Assembly: GCF_026240905.1 (NCBI RefSeq)
Contig: NZ_JAPEVI010000003.1
Location: 2,852,001-2,916,000, forward strand
Origin: Roseibium salinum
GTDB taxonomy: Bacteria > Pseudomonadota > Alphaproteobacteria > Rhizobiales > Stappiaceae
Length of the DNA: 64,000 bases
Direction: 5' to 3'
Shown: positions 8,908 to 19,538 of the stretch, piece after piece
Position numbering within the stretch: the first letter of the stretch is position 1
Layout of the letters: every line of letters begins with the position of its first letter
Notes under the pieces: generated by a model
Seen by the model: only the letters and a program-made list of their open reading frames with translations
Database searches by the model: none
What the model was told of the DNA's origin: nothing
Translations under genes and position numbers: made by a program

Positions 8908-9857
8908 TCTGACGCGGCAACGGATTTTCCGAGAACGTCGGCCTTGACCGCCCCGCGCAGGCCCATCGGCTGTTCGGGCCCGGTCGTGCTGTCCTTGCGT
9001 GTCTGCGCTTCCATCTCACCGTTTAGTTCCGCACCGAGCAGGACGATATAGGCCGACAGCCAGAGCCACATGAGAAGGATGATGACGCCGGCGAGGCTCC
9101 CGAAGGTCTGATTGTAGCTGCCGAAATTCGCCACATAGACCGAAAATCCGATGGAGGCGACCAGCCAGAGGACACAGGCAACCACGGCTCCCGGCGTGAT
9201 CCACGTCCATCTTGCATCCGCGCGGCAGGGCCCGAAGCGGTAGACGAGGGAAAGGCCCGTGATCGCCAGCAGAGCCATGATGATCCAGCGGCCGACTGCG
9301 AGCACACCAGCCAGCCACGCCGGCAGCTGCAGGAAATTGAAGATTGCCGGCAGCACCAGGGCCGATATGACCCCCAGAAGAAGAGCGAGAACGAGAAGAA
9401 CCGTCAGCCCCAGGTTCAGCGCAAAGCGCAGAATGAGTCCGCGGGTCTCGTATTCGTCATATGCAAGGTTGAGCCCCTCCATCAGGCTGGCCATACCCCT
9501 GGACGCCGAGAAGATGGCGAGGCCGAGACTGACGATGAAGGCGATGCCGAGGCTCGCTTCCTGCGAGCCTGCCACGCTGGCGGCCTGATCGAGAATGATG
9601 GTTGCCGCCTGCTGGGGAACAAAGGTTGCGAGCAACTCGAGCTGGTCGGCCACCTGGGCCGGCTCGATGACCAGCCCGGCAATCGCCATCAGCGCGGTGA
9701 CCGCCGGAAAGATCGCCAGCAATCCGTAGAACGCGACGCCTGCCGCGACCAGGCTGATATGATCGGTCCCGATCGCGTCCCAGACGCGGTAGAGAATGTC
9801 TTTCCATCCGGCCAACGGAATTTCGGTCGGATTGTCTGCCGTCCGGCCTCGTGCCAT
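8904..9857 (-). CDS. YihY/BrkB-family inner-membrane protein
   Basis: A 317-aa multi-span membrane protein of the YihY/virulence factor BrkB family, once confused with RNase BN. About six hydrophobic segments are visible, starting with SLVAAGVAFYGLLAIFPAVT around residue 37, the family's most conserved region. WLSAYIVLLGAELNGEMEAQ near the C-terminus is also typical. The molecular role of the family is unresolved. The TAG stop codon is supplied by the terminal repeat of the neighbouring MITE-like element, so the last residues may have been altered by its insertion. Confidence 0.88.
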   Translation of the reverse strand: MARGRTADNPTEIPLAGWKDILYRVWDAIGTDHISLVAAGVAFYGLLAIFPAVTALMAIAGLVIEPAQVADQLELLATFVPQQAATIILDQAASVAGSQEASLGIAFIVSLGLAIFSASRGMASLMEGLNLAYDEYETRGLILRFALNLGLTVLLVLALLLGVISALVLPAIFNFLQLPAWLAGVLAVGRWIIMALLAITGLSLVYRFGPCRADARWTWITPGAVVACVLWLVASIGFSVYVANFGSYNQTFGSLAGVIILLMWLWLSAYIVLLGAELNGEMEAQTRKDSTTGPEQPMGLRGAVKADVLGKSVAASD

Positions 9858-10426
9858 TCAAACCTCTTCACGAAAGCGCCCGCCCGACCGGACGGGCTTT
9901 TGTCCAGCTTGAACCTTAAACGGCCGGAAGCCGGTCGGGTTCCCGGCCGAGGCCAGGGACCGTAAAGGAGTTGTGCCTCACGGCACATTTGGCCGCGTCT
10001 TCGACGCGAATGATTTCTGGATCCCGGATGTCAGCATGAGCGCAGCGAATTCCCTTCCTCTGAAAAACACAACCGATTCCGAGCAGCGCAGCATCCTGCC
10101 GCCTTTTTGCTTGCCTTCGTGCCGCGCTTGGGTAAATTGACGGCCATGAGCAGATGCAGCGTCCATATCGGCCGTCCGGGCCAAAGCCAGGCGAGCACCT
10201 TGTGCCTGCCTTTTGCCGCTGTGCGCTTCATTGAATTGCAGGGCCCTGCCTGCGGGCGATTTAGGCGCTAACGCGCTTTATTTCCGGCGCTTTTCCTTCC
10301 CGACGGGATCTCACGCAATAATGCGGCTGAGGCCGTGGCAATGTGCGCAATTATTCGCTAAAAGACCCCGACTTTCTCTTTCGATTTCAAGCCGCGCGAC
10401 GCGCGCGAACCGGTACCTGAGCACGC
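9858..10426. other. Intergenic region upstream of pheS, no gene seen
   Basis: About 570 bases between the divergent brkB-like gene and pheS. No convincing coding frame, RNA gene or repeat was found. It presumably holds the promoters of both flanking genes. An imperfect inverted repeat (AATAATGCG at about 10317 with CGCAATTATT about 20 bases later) lies roughly 70 bases before the pheS start. rpmI-rplT, which often precede pheS in bacteria, are not here. Confidence 0.5.
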
Positions 10427-11509
10427 ATGTCCAATCTCGATACACTTGAATCCGAACTTCTGGCCGCCATTGAAGGCGCCGAAACCGAGGCTTCCCTGGA
10501 GGAGGTCCGGGTCGCGGCTCTCGGCAAGAAGGGCAAGATTTCCGAGCAGATGAAGACGCTCGGCAGGATGACCCCGGAAGAGCGGCAGGTGATGGGCCCG
10601 GCCCTCAACGGCCTGAAGGCCAGGGTCACCGACGCCATTGCCGCCCGCAAGGACGTTCTGGCAGAAGGCGAGCTGGAAGCCCGCCTTGCCCGCGAAAAAG
10701 TGGATATCACCCTGCCGCTGCGCCCGTCTCCTGCGGAAACGGGCCGCATTCATCCGGTCAGCCAGGTGATCGACGAATTGTCGGCCATCTTCGCGGATAT
10801 GGGCTTTTCCATCGCCGAAGGCCCGGATATCGAAACCGACGAGCTGAACTTCACCGCGCTGAACTTCCCCGAAGGTCACCCGGCGCGCGAGATGCACGAC
10901 ACGTTCTTCTTCAACGAAAAGGAAGACGGCGAACGGCTGCTGCTGCGCACCCATACCTCGCCGGTGCAGATCCGCACCATGCGCGAGCAGGAACCGCCGA
11001 TCCGCGTCATCATTCCGGGCCGGACCTATCGCTGCGACAGCGACCAGACGCACACGCCGATGTTCCACCAGGTGGAAGGCCTCGTCATCGACAAGGAGAG
11101 CCATTTCGGCCATCTGAAATGGATCCTCAGGGAATTCTGCAAGGCGTTCTTCGAGGTCGACGACATCAAGATGCGCTTCCGTCCGAGCTTCTTTCCCTTC
11201 ACCGAGCCGTCCATGGAAGTCGACATCCAGTGCGACCGGTCCGGCGGCGAGGTCAAGATCGGCCAGGGCGACGACTGGCTGGAAATTCTCGGCTGCGGCA
11301 TGGTGCATCCGAACGTCATCCGCAATTGCGGTCTCGATCCGGATGTCTATCAGGGCTTTGCCTGGGGCATGGGGATCGACCGGATTGCCATGCTGAAATA
11401 CGGCATGCCCGATCTGCGCGCTTTCTTCGATGCCGATGTGCGCTGGATCCAGCATTACGGTTTCCGCCCGCTCGATCTGCCGACGCTGTTCGGCGGGTTG
11501 TCCAGTTAA
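10427..11509 (+). CDS. pheS: Phenylalanine--tRNA ligase alpha subunit
   Basis: Catalytic subunit of the cytoplasmic alpha2-beta2 class II synthetase that charges tRNA-Phe. The N-terminal coiled-coil (about residues 1-90) binds tRNA. The catalytic core shows motif 2 around PVQIRTM...[12 protein letters not shown] and motif 3 [17 protein letters not shown] near the C-terminus. The 360-aa length is typical. It forms an apparent operon with the small membrane-protein gene at 11536 and pheT at 12249. Confidence 0.97.
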   Translation: MSNLDTLESELLAAIEGAETEASLEEVRVAALGKKGKISEQMKTLGRMTPEERQVMGPALNGLKARVTDAIAARKDVLAEGELEARLAREKVDITLPLRPSPAETGRIHPVSQVIDELSAIFADMGFSIAEGPDIETDELNFTALNFPEGHPAREMHDTFFFNEKEDGERLLLRTHTSPVQIRTMREQEPPIRVIIPGRTYRCDSDQTHTPMFHQVEGLVIDKESHFGHLKWILREFCKAFFEVDDIKMRFRPSFFPFTEPSMEVDIQCDRSGGEVKIGQGDDWLEILGCGMVHPNVIRNCGLDPDVYQGFAWGMGIDRIAMLKYGMPDLRAFFDADVRWIQHYGFRPLDLPTLFGGLSS

Positions 11510-11535
11510 CCGCCGAGTTCAGGGGGCGAATATCC

Positions 11536-12189
11536 ATGTCACTGCTGATCCGTCTACTTATTGCCGTCATCCTGTCTGCGGCGGCCCTAATGCCCGCGGT
11601 CGCCCAGACCGCGGACCGGGAGTCGCGCGCGCCGACGCCGACGTCGTTCATGGAGGCGTGCGCGGAAAAGATCGAGAGCCGCGGGCGCCTGCGCTTCTGC
11701 GACACCTACTTCCGCGACAAGCTCGGCACCGAGGCCGATGCCCTGCTCTACCTGCGTGACCGGATCACCCGGCTGCGGGCGGGCCATGAGGCCAGCTCGG
11801 CGGAAAAATACCAGAGCTTTCTCCAGGCGATCTATATCGTCGCCTTCCTGACGATCGCCTCGATCGTGCTGATTGCCAGCGACCGGCGCATCGGCGGCAC
11901 TGCCAAATGGGCGGGGCTGACCAGTTCCGCAGCGCTTCTGGTGATGGTGCTGATCGTCGCCATGGGGTGGCTGGGCAAATACCGGGCCGAGTATTCCGCC
12001 CAGTTCGAGCTCGGCATCCTGCGCGACCGTATCGAAACGGAAGCGGCACAGGCGATCGCCACGGGCCAGCAGATCACGCCGGAAATCGTCCGCGGCTGGA
12101 CCGCCGAGTTTTCCGAGATCGGCCGCCGGTTTGCGCAGAACTACAGCCAGGCGACCGTCCTGCCCGAGTTGGACCGGTTCAGCAACTGA
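11536..12189 (+). CDS. Small membrane protein of unknown function between pheS and pheT
   Basis: A 217-aa protein with no family I recognise. Residues 1-24 look like a signal peptide or anchor (LLIRLLIAVILSAAALMPAV). Two hydrophobic spans follow at about 98-115 (AIYIVAFLTIASIVLIA) and 130-148 (SAALLVMVLIVAMGWLG). The rest is soluble, with a Cys pair (EACAEK, RFCDTY) in the presumed periplasmic part. It lies 26 bases after pheS and 59 before pheT on the same strand, so it is probably co-transcribed with them. pheST are usually adjacent, so this is an insertion into a conserved operon. Nothing in the sequence links it to aminoacylation. Confidence 0.75.
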   Translation: MSLLIRLLIAVILSAAALMPAVAQTADRESRAPTPTSFMEACAEKIESRGRLRFCDTYFRDKLGTEADALLYLRDRITRLRAGHEASSAEKYQSFLQAIYIVAFLTIASIVLIASDRRIGGTAKWAGLTSSAALLVMVLIVAMGWLGKYRAEYSAQFELGILRDRIETEAAQAIATGQQITPEIVRGWTAEFSEIGRRFAQNYSQATVLPELDRFSN

Positions 12190-12248
12190 CGCGCCATTGG
12201 ACCAGATTCGCGGCTTTGCGGCCGCATGACCGATAAAGAGTAAGTCTC

Positions 12249-14666
12249 ATGAAATTCACGCTTTCCTGGCTCAAGGAGCACCTGGAGACCGACGCCGGCC
12301 TGGACGAGATCGTCGAGCGCCTGACGATGATCGGCCTGGAGGTTGAGGAAGTCACGAACCGCGCCGATCGCCTTAAACCTTTCAGGATCGCGAAGGTCCT
12401 GGAGGCCGAGCCGCATCCGAATGCGGACCGCCTGCGGGTCTTGAAAGTCGACAGCGGCGAAGGCGAACCGCTCCAGATCGTCTGCGGCGCGCCCAATGCC
12501 CGCGCCGGCCTCGTCGGTGTGCTCGGCAAGCCGGGCGACTATATTCCGGGGCTCGACGTCACCCTTTCCGTCGGCAAGATCCGCGACGTGGAAAGCTTCG
12601 GCATGATGTGTTCGGAGCGCGAGCTGGAGCTCTCCGACGAGCATGCCGGCATCATCGACCTGCCCGCGGATGCGCCGGTCGGCATGAACTATGCCGAATG
12701 GGCGGGGCTGGACGAAGCGGTGATCGAGATCGGCCTCACGCCGAACCGCCCGGACTGCACGGGCATCCACGGCATTGCGCGGGACCTGGCCGCCGCCGGA
12801 CTCGGCAAGCTGAAGGAACGCTCGCACGAACAGATCCGCGGCAGCTATTCCTGTCCCGTCGCCGTCAAGCTGGACTTCGGCGACACCAAACCGATGTGCA
12901 AGGCCTTCGGCCTGCGCATGGTCAAGGGCGTGAAGAACGGCCCGTCGCCGAAATGGCTGCAGGACCGCCTTGTCGCCATCGGCCTCAGGCCCATCAACAC
13001 GCTTGTGGACATCACCAACTACATCACTTTCGACCAGGGCCGTCCGCTGCACGTCTTCGACGCGGACAAGGTCAAGGGCGATCTCGTCGTGCGGCGCGGC
13101 CGCAAGGGCGAGACGCTCGACGGCCTCAACGGCAAGACTTATGAAGTCGACGAGACCATCTGCGTGATCGCCGACGAAAACGGCGTCGAAAGCCTCGGCG
13201 GCATCCTCGGCGGCGAGCCGTCCGGCTGCACCGCAGAGACCGTCAACGTGCTGATCGAATCCGCGCTTTGGGATGAGGACGACATTGCCGCCACCGGGCG
13301 CAAGCTGGGCGTCAATACCGATGCCCGTTACCGGTTCGAGCGCGGTGTCGACCCGAACTACATGATGCCGGGCCTCGAATATGCGACCCGCATGGTATTG
13401 GTCCTGTGCGGCGGCGAGCCGTCGGAGGCGATCCAGGCCGGCACGATTCCGGACAGCACCAACATCATCGATTTCCCCTATGCGGAAATCAAACGCCTTT
13501 CGGGTGTCGATGTCACGCCGGCGGAAGCCAATGTCACGCTGAAATCCCTCGGCTTCTGGATTTCCGGTTCGGGCGACACCATCAGGGTCGCCGCGCCGAG
13601 CTGGCGTCCGGACATCGAGGGCAAGGCGGACCTCGTCGAAGAAGTCGTGCGCATCCTCGGCCTCGACCGGGTTCCCGACACGCCGCTGCCGCGTCTGGGC
13701 ACCGTGGGACGGAAAGTCCTCACCACGAGCCAGATCCGCCGCAACAAGGCGCGCCGGGCCCTGGCCGTGCGCGGCTTCAACGAAGCGGTCACCTGGTCGT
13801 TCATCTCCAAGGACGAGGCTGAACTCTTCGGCGGCGGAAGCAAGGCGCTGGAGCTCGCAAATCCGATCTCCAGCGAAATGTCCGACATGCGCCCGAGCCT
13901 GCTGCCGGGCCTGCTCCTGGCCGCACAGCGCAATGCCGACCGCGGGTACGGCGATGTCGCCCTGTTCGAGATCGGCCAGATCTTCGAAGACGACACGCTC
14001 GAAGGCCAGAAGATGGTTGCCGCCGGCGTGCGCCGTGGTACCGCGAAGCCTCAGGGCGCCGGCCGTCACTGGTCGGGGAGTTCGGGCAATGTGGATGCAT
14101 TCGACGCCAAGGCCGACGCGGAAGCGGCCCTTGCGGCCATCGGTGCGCCGGTCGACAAGCTGCAGGCCTATGCCGACGCACCCGGAACCTTCCACCCGGG
14201 CCGTTCGGGCAGCCTGAAGCTCGGGCCCAAGAACACGCTGGCCATCTTTGGCGAGATCCACCCGCGCACGCTTGCGGCCCTCGACATCGAAGGCCCGCTG
14301 ATCGCGTTCGAGGTCTACCTCGACGCCCTGCCGCAGCCGAAAGGCAAGGGCGGCCGGTCCAGGGGCGCGTTGAACGTGAGCGACCTGATGCCGGTGCGCC
14401 GCGACTTCGCCTTCCTGGTCGGAAAGGACGTGAGCGCGGAAACGCTGCTGAGGGCAGCACGCGGGGCGGAGAAGACCCTGATCACCGACGTCAACCTGTT
14501 CGATATCTACGAAGGCAAGGGCGTTCCGGAGGATCAGAAATCGGTCGCCATCGACGTGGTCCTCCAGCCGCGCCAGAAGACCCTGACCGACGAGGAAATC
14601 GACGCGGTTGCCAGGAAGATCATCGCCAATGTCGAAAAATCGACCGGTGGTGTCTTGAGAGGCTGA
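12249..14666 (+). CDS. pheT: Phenylalanine--tRNA ligase beta subunit
   Basis: The 805-aa partner of PheS. Domains in order: an EMAP/OB-fold tRNA-binding domain (about residues 39-150), the B3/B4 editing domain that hydrolyses Tyr-tRNA-Phe (about 205-385), B5 (about 400-475), the catalytic-like core, and the FDX-ACB anticodon-binding domain (about 710-805, starting [11 protein letters not shown]). Full length with an intact C-terminus. Last gene of the pheS operon; it converges on the small secreted-protein gene at 14806. Confidence 0.97.
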   Translation: MKFTLSWLKEHLETDAGLDEIVERLTMIGLEVEEVTNRADRLKPFRIAKVLEAEPHPNADRLRVLKVDSGEGEPLQIVCGAPNARAGLVGVLGKPGDYIPGLDVTLSVGKIRDVESFGMMCSERELELSDEHAGIIDLPADAPVGMNYAEWAGLDEAVIEIGLTPNRPDCTGIHGIARDLAAAGLGKLKERSHEQIRGSYSCPVAVKLDFGDTKPMCKAFGLRMVKGVKNGPSPKWLQDRLVAIGLRPINTLVDITNYITFDQGRPLHVFDADKVKGDLVVRRGRKGETLDGLNGKTYEVDETICVIADENGVESLGGILGGEPSGCTAETVNVLIESALWDEDDIAATGRKLGVNTDARYRFERGVDPNYMMPGLEYATRMVLVLCGGEPSEAIQAGTIPDSTNIIDFPYAEIKRLSGVDVTPAEANVTLKSLGFWISGSGDTIRVAAPSWRPDIEGKADLVEEVVRILGLDRVPDTPLPRLGTVGRKVLTTSQIRRNKARRALAVRGFNEAVTWSFISKDEAELFGGGSKALELANPISSEMSDMRPSLLPGLLLAAQRNADRGYGDVALFEIGQIFEDDTLEGQKMVAAGVRRGTAKPQGAGRHWSGSSGNVDAFDAKADAEAALAAIGAPVDKLQAYADAPGTFHPGRSGSLKLGPKNTLAIFGEIHPRTLAALDIEGPLIAFEVYLDALPQPKGKGGRSRGALNVSDLMPVRRDFAFLVGKDVSAETLLRAARGAEKTLITDVNLFDIYEGKGVPEDQKSVAIDVVLQPRQKTLTDEEIDAVARKIIANVEKSTGGVLRG

Positions 14667-14805
14667 ACCGGCCTGGAACCGGTCGGCGGACAGCGCCGGC
14701 CGGAAACAGGCGAATTGTCGTTATCTGGCGGATGTCACGCCCGCCAGGCGCCGGCAGAGGGTGTTCCGATCCGGAGCGTTTCTCGATTGAATTCGATCAC
14801 CTTCC

Positions 14806-15138
14806 CTAGAAACGCTCGAACTGGAGGTCTATCGCACATCGTTGCACGTAGCACCTGTCGTTATCCCTGGCCGGTACGTAGTCGCGTTCCAGTACCTCGC
14901 CGTGCTGGCAGAAATTCCGGTTGGCGACGTAACGGTCGAACGTGTGCTGTCCGGTGCTCATGACCACCGCACCGCGCTGGTTGATCAATGACTGGACCTC
15001 GCCGCAGGTCATGGTCCTGGTATCGGGCCGCCGGGATTGCGCTGTTGCCGGCAGAACGGCTGCCAGGATCAGCACGGTTGCCGCAGCAGCGGCGAAGGCC
15101 GGTTTGCGGTGAGCACAGTTCCAGAGAAATCTGTTCAT
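14806..15138 (-). CDS. Small secreted Cys-containing protein, unknown
   Basis: A 110-aa exported protein. A basic start with a hydrophobic core (FAAAAATVLILAAVLPATAQ) gives a clear signal peptide cleaved near residue 38. The mature part of about 70 residues has four Cys (MTCGEV, NFCQHG, DRCYVQRC), which could form two disulfides. Similar small periplasmic proteins are widespread in Hyphomicrobiales, but I know of no assigned function. The start at 15138 was chosen for the signal peptide and a G-rich ribosome-binding site; the frame is open further upstream without a credible start. Confidence 0.75.
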   Translation of the reverse strand: MNRFLWNCAHRKPAFAAAAATVLILAAVLPATAQSRRPDTRTMTCGEVQSLINQRGAVVMSTGQHTFDRYVANRNFCQHGEVLERDYVPARDNDRCYVQRCAIDLQFERF

Positions 15139-15332
15139 GGCGACCCCCGGCAAGAGCGAGCGGATTGACGTGTTTCGACATGGAAATGGCGTCGATTGCC
15201 ATCCGGTCAAGAGTGGCGGCACACATGCGGTGCCTGTGGTGATTTCACCACCGGGGCGGGAGCCCGTGTCGATTGCACTTCCCGGGTCACCGGAATCGGA
15301 TAGTCTGACGCATTCATGCACAAGGCTGTTTC

Positions 15333-15995
15333 ATGACCGATCATGCGCTCTCGCCCGCCCCCTGCCCCCGGCTTGGCGACCCTTATGCCGCCTCCGAGAC
15401 GGACCGGATCGCGCGGCTTGAGGAAATCCTCCTGACGGTTCCGCACGTGATGCGGATCCTTGAGGCCATCAGGTCCATGGACCTACCCGACGCCTGGCTC
15501 GTCTCCGGCGGCATCTATCAGACGGTCTGGAACGTGATGACCGGCCGGCCGCACTTTCACGGCATGAAGGACTTCGACGTCATCTATTTCGCCGGCACGG
15601 ACCTTTCCTACGAGGCGGAGGATGCGGTCATCACGCGCGTCAATGCACTGCTGCCGGATCTTGCCAGCCTCCTGGAAGTGCGCAATCAGGCGCGTGTCCA
15701 CCTGTGGTACGAACAGCGCTTCGGCCGGCCCTATCGGCCGCTGGATTGTTCCATGGATAGCTTGACGACCTATGCCGCCCGCACCCATGCGGTCGCCGCC
15801 CGGCTGGACCGGCAGGGCAGACTTGTCGTCAATGCGCCGTTCGGCCTGGCCAATCTTTTTGGCATGCGGCTTGTGCCTAATTACGGGCAGCCGAACAGGG
15901 AAACCTACGTGGAGAAGGCCAGGCGCATGAAGGCGCTGTGGCCGGAACTGGAGATCGTCGACTGGGCGGAAGAGCGCGGCCCGGACGTGCTGTAA
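15333..15995 (+). CDS. Nucleotidyltransferase-like protein (NTP_transf_6/DUF925 type)
   Basis: A 220-aa protein matching the nucleotidyltransferase-like family formerly DUF925. The core reads WLVSGGIYQTVWN followed by KDFDVIYF, whose Asp pair would be the metal-binding residues of a polymerase-beta-type fold. YRPLDCSMDSLTTYAARTHA is the second conserved block. Substrate and biological role are not known for this family. It is a single gene, divergent from the small secreted-protein gene, with a REP-like repeat downstream. Confidence 0.82.
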   Translation: MTDHALSPAPCPRLGDPYAASETDRIARLEEILLTVPHVMRILEAIRSMDLPDAWLVSGGIYQTVWNVMTGRPHFHGMKDFDVIYFAGTDLSYEAEDAVITRVNALLPDLASLLEVRNQARVHLWYEQRFGRPYRPLDCSMDSLTTYAARTHAVAARLDRQGRLVVNAPFGLANLFGMRLVPNYGQPNRETYVEKARRMKALWPELEIVDWAEERGPDVL

Positions 15996-16049
15996 GGCTT
16001 GAGGAGTTTGTCCCCGATCACGCCCTCGTCCGGACGAGTGCCTTCAGGT

Positions 16050-16120
16050 CCGTCCCGAAGGACGGGCGGCGTCTTTCGGGCGCATCCTTCGAGACGCCGC
16101 TTGCGCGGCTCCTCAGGATG
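16050..16120. repeat. REP-like palindromic intergenic repeat
   Basis: Two adjacent hairpins fill the gap between the convergent nucleotidyltransferase-like and pabBC genes: CCGTCC/GGACGG around CGAA (16050-16065), and an imperfect stem from CATCCT at 16083 to AGGATG at 16120 with inner arms GCCGC/GCGGC. The second matches the CATCCTTCGAG...CTCAGGATG palindromes scattered through many alphaproteobacterial genomes. It may also act as a transcription terminator. Confidence 0.65.
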
Positions 16121-16190
16121 AGGGCGCAGGGTGCATATTCACTCATTTCAGGGTGGTGCTGCCGAGGGGGGATCTGTTGCAATGCCGCTG

Positions 16191-18044
16191 CTAGCCGGCC
16201 TCACGTCTTTCCTCGATTGCCGAGAGATCGCCGGCATCCTCCAGCCGCGTATCGCTTGCAACCAGGCGCGCGCGGACCAGGCCGCGAACGGAATTGCCGA
16301 CAAAGATTTCCTCACCGGAGTCCAGATCAGCAGGGGTCAGGTCGGCCTCAAAGGCTAGGCCGCGCTCCAGGAGCCCGGCGCGCAAGGTGCCCGGCAGCAA
16401 GCCGTGCTTCAGCGCCGGGGTCAGCAGCCGGCCGTCCTTCCTGATGAACAGCGTCATGTAGCTGCCTTCGGTCAGAAAGCCGTGCTCGTTCCGGAACAGG
16501 ACCTCCTGGGATCCGGTTTCGGCCTGATAGCGCGTGCGCGTGTCGTCCAGGAACGCGCGGTTGGTGGTCTTGTGATAGAGAAAGCGGTTGGAGGTGTGCA
16601 CCGGCTCGTCGGCGAGAGCCAGGTTGAAGACCGCGCGCTGACCGGCCGGGGGCAGGTCCGTCATGGTGATGGAGAGATCGCCATCCGCACTCAGGAGCAG
16701 GCGCACGCGCTGCGGGGCATGAAAACCCTTGGCGCGCAGCTGCAGGGCGGAGCGCACCGCCGCCGCGTCGAACCGGAAGCCGAAATAGGCGGCCGAGGCC
16801 TGCAGGCGCTGCATGTGCCGCTCCAGCAGCAGATAGCCCTCTTGCGGGTCGAAGGCCATGGTCTCGATGAGATCGAAGTCCGGCGTCTCCTCGCTCATGA
16901 ATTTCAGCTTCAGGATGCATTCGTCATATTCGGGCGCTGCGCCGGAATCGAACACGACGCCTGAGCCCGTGCCGGCCTCGCCCGAGCCGTCATTGCGCAG
17001 CACCAGCGTGCGGATGGCGACGTTGAAACGGAAGTCCCCTCCGGGAGCCAGATAGCCGATGGAGCCGGTATAGACGCCGCGCGGTCCGCTTTCCAGGTCG
17101 TCGGCGATCTGCATGGCGCTCAGCTTCGGCGCCCCGGTGATGGAGCCGCAGGGGAACAGGTTCTCGATGATCGCGGCAAAGCCGACCGTGGCGGGAAGCC
17201 GGGCTTCGACGGTCGAGGTCATCTGGTGCACGCTCTGATAGCACTCGACCGCGCAGAGCTTCGTCACCCTGACCGAGCCCGTCTCGGCAATGCGCGAAAG
17301 ATCGTTGCGCATCAGGTCGACGATCATGGTGTTTTCGGAGCGCTGCTTGGGGTCGCTGGCCAGGTCACGGGCGATCAGGTTGTCTTCCGAGGCGTAGCGG
17401 CCGCGCGGGGCCGTGCCTTTCATCGGCCGGGTGCGCAGCAGACTGCCTTGCCGCTCCACAAACAGTTCCGGCGACAGCGACAGGACCGACCGGTCTTCCA
17501 GGGAAATGAAGGCGGCATATTCGACCGGCTGGCGGCGCATCAGATCCAGGAACAGGCGTTCCGGCGCACCGTGATGCCGCAGCCGCGCCCGCATGGTCAG
17601 GTTGACCTGGTAGATGTCGCCTTTGGCCAGATGATCACGCACCTGTTCGAAAGCCGAGCCGTAGGACGACCGGTCCATGTCGAAGGCGGGCTTCGTGACG
17701 AAAGCGCTGTCGCTGCCTGAAGCTGCCGCAAGCAGAGCCCTCGCCTCTTCCAGCTCCAGTTCCTCGGCCTCATCATAAAGTCCGAACCAGAGCAGCGGCT
17801 CACCGGTTTCGTCAAAGCGCTTTTCGAGCTTCGGCTCGAAGGCAAAGCCGAGTTCATAGGCCAGGAAACCGGCCGCATAGCGGCCCTCCGCCTGCGCGGC
17901 CTCCAGCCGAGCCAGACAGTGCGGCACATCGGCGAGCTTTGAACAGGTGACGATCTCGCCGGGCGCCTCGAACAACAGCGCCGAGCGCTGCTTGAGGAGG
18001 TCCAGCAGCAGGACCGTTCCAGGGCTGACGGTGCCTTTCGTCAT
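16191..18044 (-). CDS. pabB: Aminodeoxychorismate synthase component I fused to 4-amino-4-deoxychorismate lyase
   Basis: A 617-aa bifunctional enzyme for p-aminobenzoate, a folate precursor. The N-terminal two thirds is a chorismate-binding PabB domain with KGDIYQVNLT, PMKGTAPRG and FPCGSITGAPKLSAM, the catalytic and chorismate-contact motifs. The C-terminal third (from about residue 415) is a PLP-dependent class IV aminotransferase fold of the PabC type, including FLYHKTTNRAFLDD with the expected PLP-lysine and TEGSYMTLF. One chain thus makes aminodeoxychorismate, with a PabA glutaminase encoded elsewhere, and then cleaves it to PABA. The start at 18044 is picked because upstream sequence in frame is not protein-like. 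Confidence 0.92.
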   Translation of the reverse strand: MTKGTVSPGTVLLLDLLKQRSALLFEAPGEIVTCSKLADVPHCLARLEAAQAEGRYAAGFLAYELGFAFEPKLEKRFDETGEPLLWFGLYDEAEELELEEARALLAAASGSDSAFVTKPAFDMDRSSYGSAFEQVRDHLAKGDIYQVNLTMRARLRHHGAPERLFLDLMRRQPVEYAAFISLEDRSVLSLSPELFVERQGSLLRTRPMKGTAPRGRYASEDNLIARDLASDPKQRSENTMIVDLMRNDLSRIAETGSVRVTKLCAVECYQSVHQMTSTVEARLPATVGFAAIIENLFPCGSITGAPKLSAMQIADDLESGPRGVYTGSIGYLAPGGDFRFNVAIRTLVLRNDGSGEAGTGSGVVFDSGAAPEYDECILKLKFMSEETPDFDLIETMAFDPQEGYLLLERHMQRLQASAAYFGFRFDAAAVRSALQLRAKGFHAPQRVRLLLSADGDLSITMTDLPPAGQRAVFNLALADEPVHTSNRFLYHKTTNRAFLDDTRTRYQAETGSQEVLFRNEHGFLTEGSYMTLFIRKDGRLLTPALKHGLLPGTLRAGLLERGLAFEADLTPADLDSGEEIFVGNSVRGLVRARLVASDTRLEDAGDLSAIEERREAG

Positions 18045-18400
18045 GGCGCCACCGAGTGCCGTTGCCACGTCCCGACCGGCCGAGTTTGCGGCCTGTGCGG
18101 TGCGGTGCAATGCGCCGGTGCGGCGCGCAGACAGGGTCCCATCAGACGGATCATGATCAACGACAATTGCGACGAGCCGGTTGGCGGAGCGAGCAGAAGC
18201 ATCGGCCCGATCGTGCCGGGAATCCCCTCGCTTGAATGGCACGAATTGGGCGGCTCATGACATCCATGCGACATGAGGTCAAGGGGAAGGGGGCAAAAGC
18301 TGCGCCAGAAACGAAGAACCGGGCACCGGCGGGCAGGCCGGTGACCCGGTTCGAAGTGGGCCGCTCAATGGACGGTCGGGCTAAGCTATCGGGCCATACC

Positions 18401-19066
18401 CTAAGCGCTCTGCCCGAGGCCGGTGGGACAGGCAACGCCCGTGCCGCCGATGCCGCAATAGCCGGCCGGGTTCTTGGCCAGATACTGCTGGTGATAATCC
18501 TCGGCAAAATAGAAGGTATCCAGCTGGCGGATTTCGGTGGTGATCGAAGCCGTCTTGCCCGCCTGTTTCAGCGCGTGCTGATAGGCGTCCCTCGACCGTT
18601 CCGCCACCTCCAGATCCTCAGCCGAGCTCACATAGATCGCCGAGCGGTATTGCGTGCCGGTGTCGTTGCCCTGGCGCATGCCCTGGGTCGGGTCGTGGCT
18701 TTCCCAGAAAACCTTCAGAAGATCGGCAAACGCGATTTGGTCGGGGTCGTAGACCACCAGCACGGCCTCCGTATGGCCGGTGCGCCCCGTGCAGGTCTCG
18801 TGATAGGTGGGATTGGGCGTGTGCCCGCCTGCATAGCCGACGGCGGTGACATGGACGCCGGGCAACTGCCAGAACAACCTTTCGGCCCCCCAGAAACAGC
18901 CCATGCCGAACAGGACCGATTTCGTGTTCGCCGGATAGGGACCGGTGAGCGAACGGCCGTTGACGAAATGAGGCTCCGTGGGCGTGATCGCCGCGTCCCG
19001 GCCCGGCAGGGCTTCATCCTCGGACGGCAGTTTGAATTTCTTGGTCAGCATGGTCATGAACGACAT
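18401..19066 (-). CDS. msrA: Peptide-methionine (S)-S-oxide reductase MsrA
   Basis: A 221-aa enzyme that repairs oxidised methionine (S-sulfoxide) in proteins using thioredoxin. The catalytic Cys lies in GMGCFWGAE (around residue 55). [22 protein letters not shown] and the [11 protein letters not shown] block complete the active site. A C-terminal Cys in GVACPTG is the likely resolving residue. GGGGAGA seven bases ahead supports ATG at 19066. Single gene, cytoplasmic, full length. Confidence 0.96.
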   Translation of the reverse strand: MSFMTMLTKKFKLPSEDEALPGRDAAITPTEPHFVNGRSLTGPYPANTKSVLFGMGCFWGAERLFWQLPGVHVTAVGYAGGHTPNPTYHETCTGRTGHTEAVLVVYDPDQIAFADLLKVFWESHDPTQGMRQGNDTGTQYRSAIYVSSAEDLEVAERSRDAYQHALKQAGKTASITTEIRQLDTFYFAEDYHQQYLAKNPAGYCGIGGTGVACPTGLGQSA

Positions 19067-19211
19067 GGCAAATCTCCCCGCCTGTGCCCGGGCTGTCCCG
19101 GCGTATCCGGAACGGCGGCCACCCGGGTGCGCTTGTTCGGCCTGGCCCCTAATGTGGCGCAGCGCCCGCGGCTTTCCAAGAGGGAGCTCGCGAAGAGGTG
19201 TTCGGGTGTGT

Positions 19212-19538
19212 TCAGGCGAATTGCGCGCGCTGTCGCCGGCGACTGGCGCCGAGCCACAGGAACAGCAGGCCAAGCGGGGCGAACACCGCCCAGACCGGCC
19301 ATGTCAGCACGGTCTGCAGGGCCGGATCCCAGAGCGCCGGATGAATGTGCCGCTGGATGACCGCCTGGGCAAGATTGAGCGTATCCGGCGACAGATCGAA
19401 CCAGACCTGCCCAAGCGGGGCCAACAACACCTGCGATTGCGCAATGGACGTGCTGGCGTCCGAGATGCCGGCAATAATCGCCACGGCAAGAAAGCCGTAT
19501 CCCAATATACGAAAAAAGATTTTTATGATGCCAATCAT
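19212..19538 (-). CDS. Small two-span membrane protein, unknown
   Basis: A 108-aa protein with a hydrophobic N-terminal helix ([19 protein letters not shown]) and a C-terminal one ([15 protein letters not shown]), ending in an Arg-rich tail. It has no catalytic motif and no recognised family beyond 'hypothetical protein' types common in this group. It lies upstream of and on the same strand as msrA, with 145 bases between, so co-transcription is possible but not shown. Confidence 0.7.
   Translation of the reverse strand: MIGIIKIFFRILGYGFLAVAIIAGISDASTSIAQSQVLLAPLGQVWFDLSPDTLNLAQAVIQRHIHPALWDPALQTVLTWPVWAVFAPLGLLFLWLGASRRRQRAQFA

Noticed and set aside
10213..10426. Possible Phe-rich leader peptide (YFRRFSF) upstream of pheS
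   Set aside because: The frame lacks a credible start codon and ribosome-binding site, and no terminator/antiterminator pair could be drawn with confidence.
12141..14261. Long minus-strand frame opposite pheT
   Set aside because: A shadow of a GC-rich coding sequence. Composition (Arg, Ala, His rich) and lack of any motif show it is not a gene; the same holds for the large frames opposite lepA, the GH2/DUF1839 genes, opgH and rpoN.
16020..16130. REP-like hairpins considered as a small RNA gene
   Set aside because: No promoter or conserved single-stranded core was seen, and the pattern fits a dispersed intergenic palindrome.
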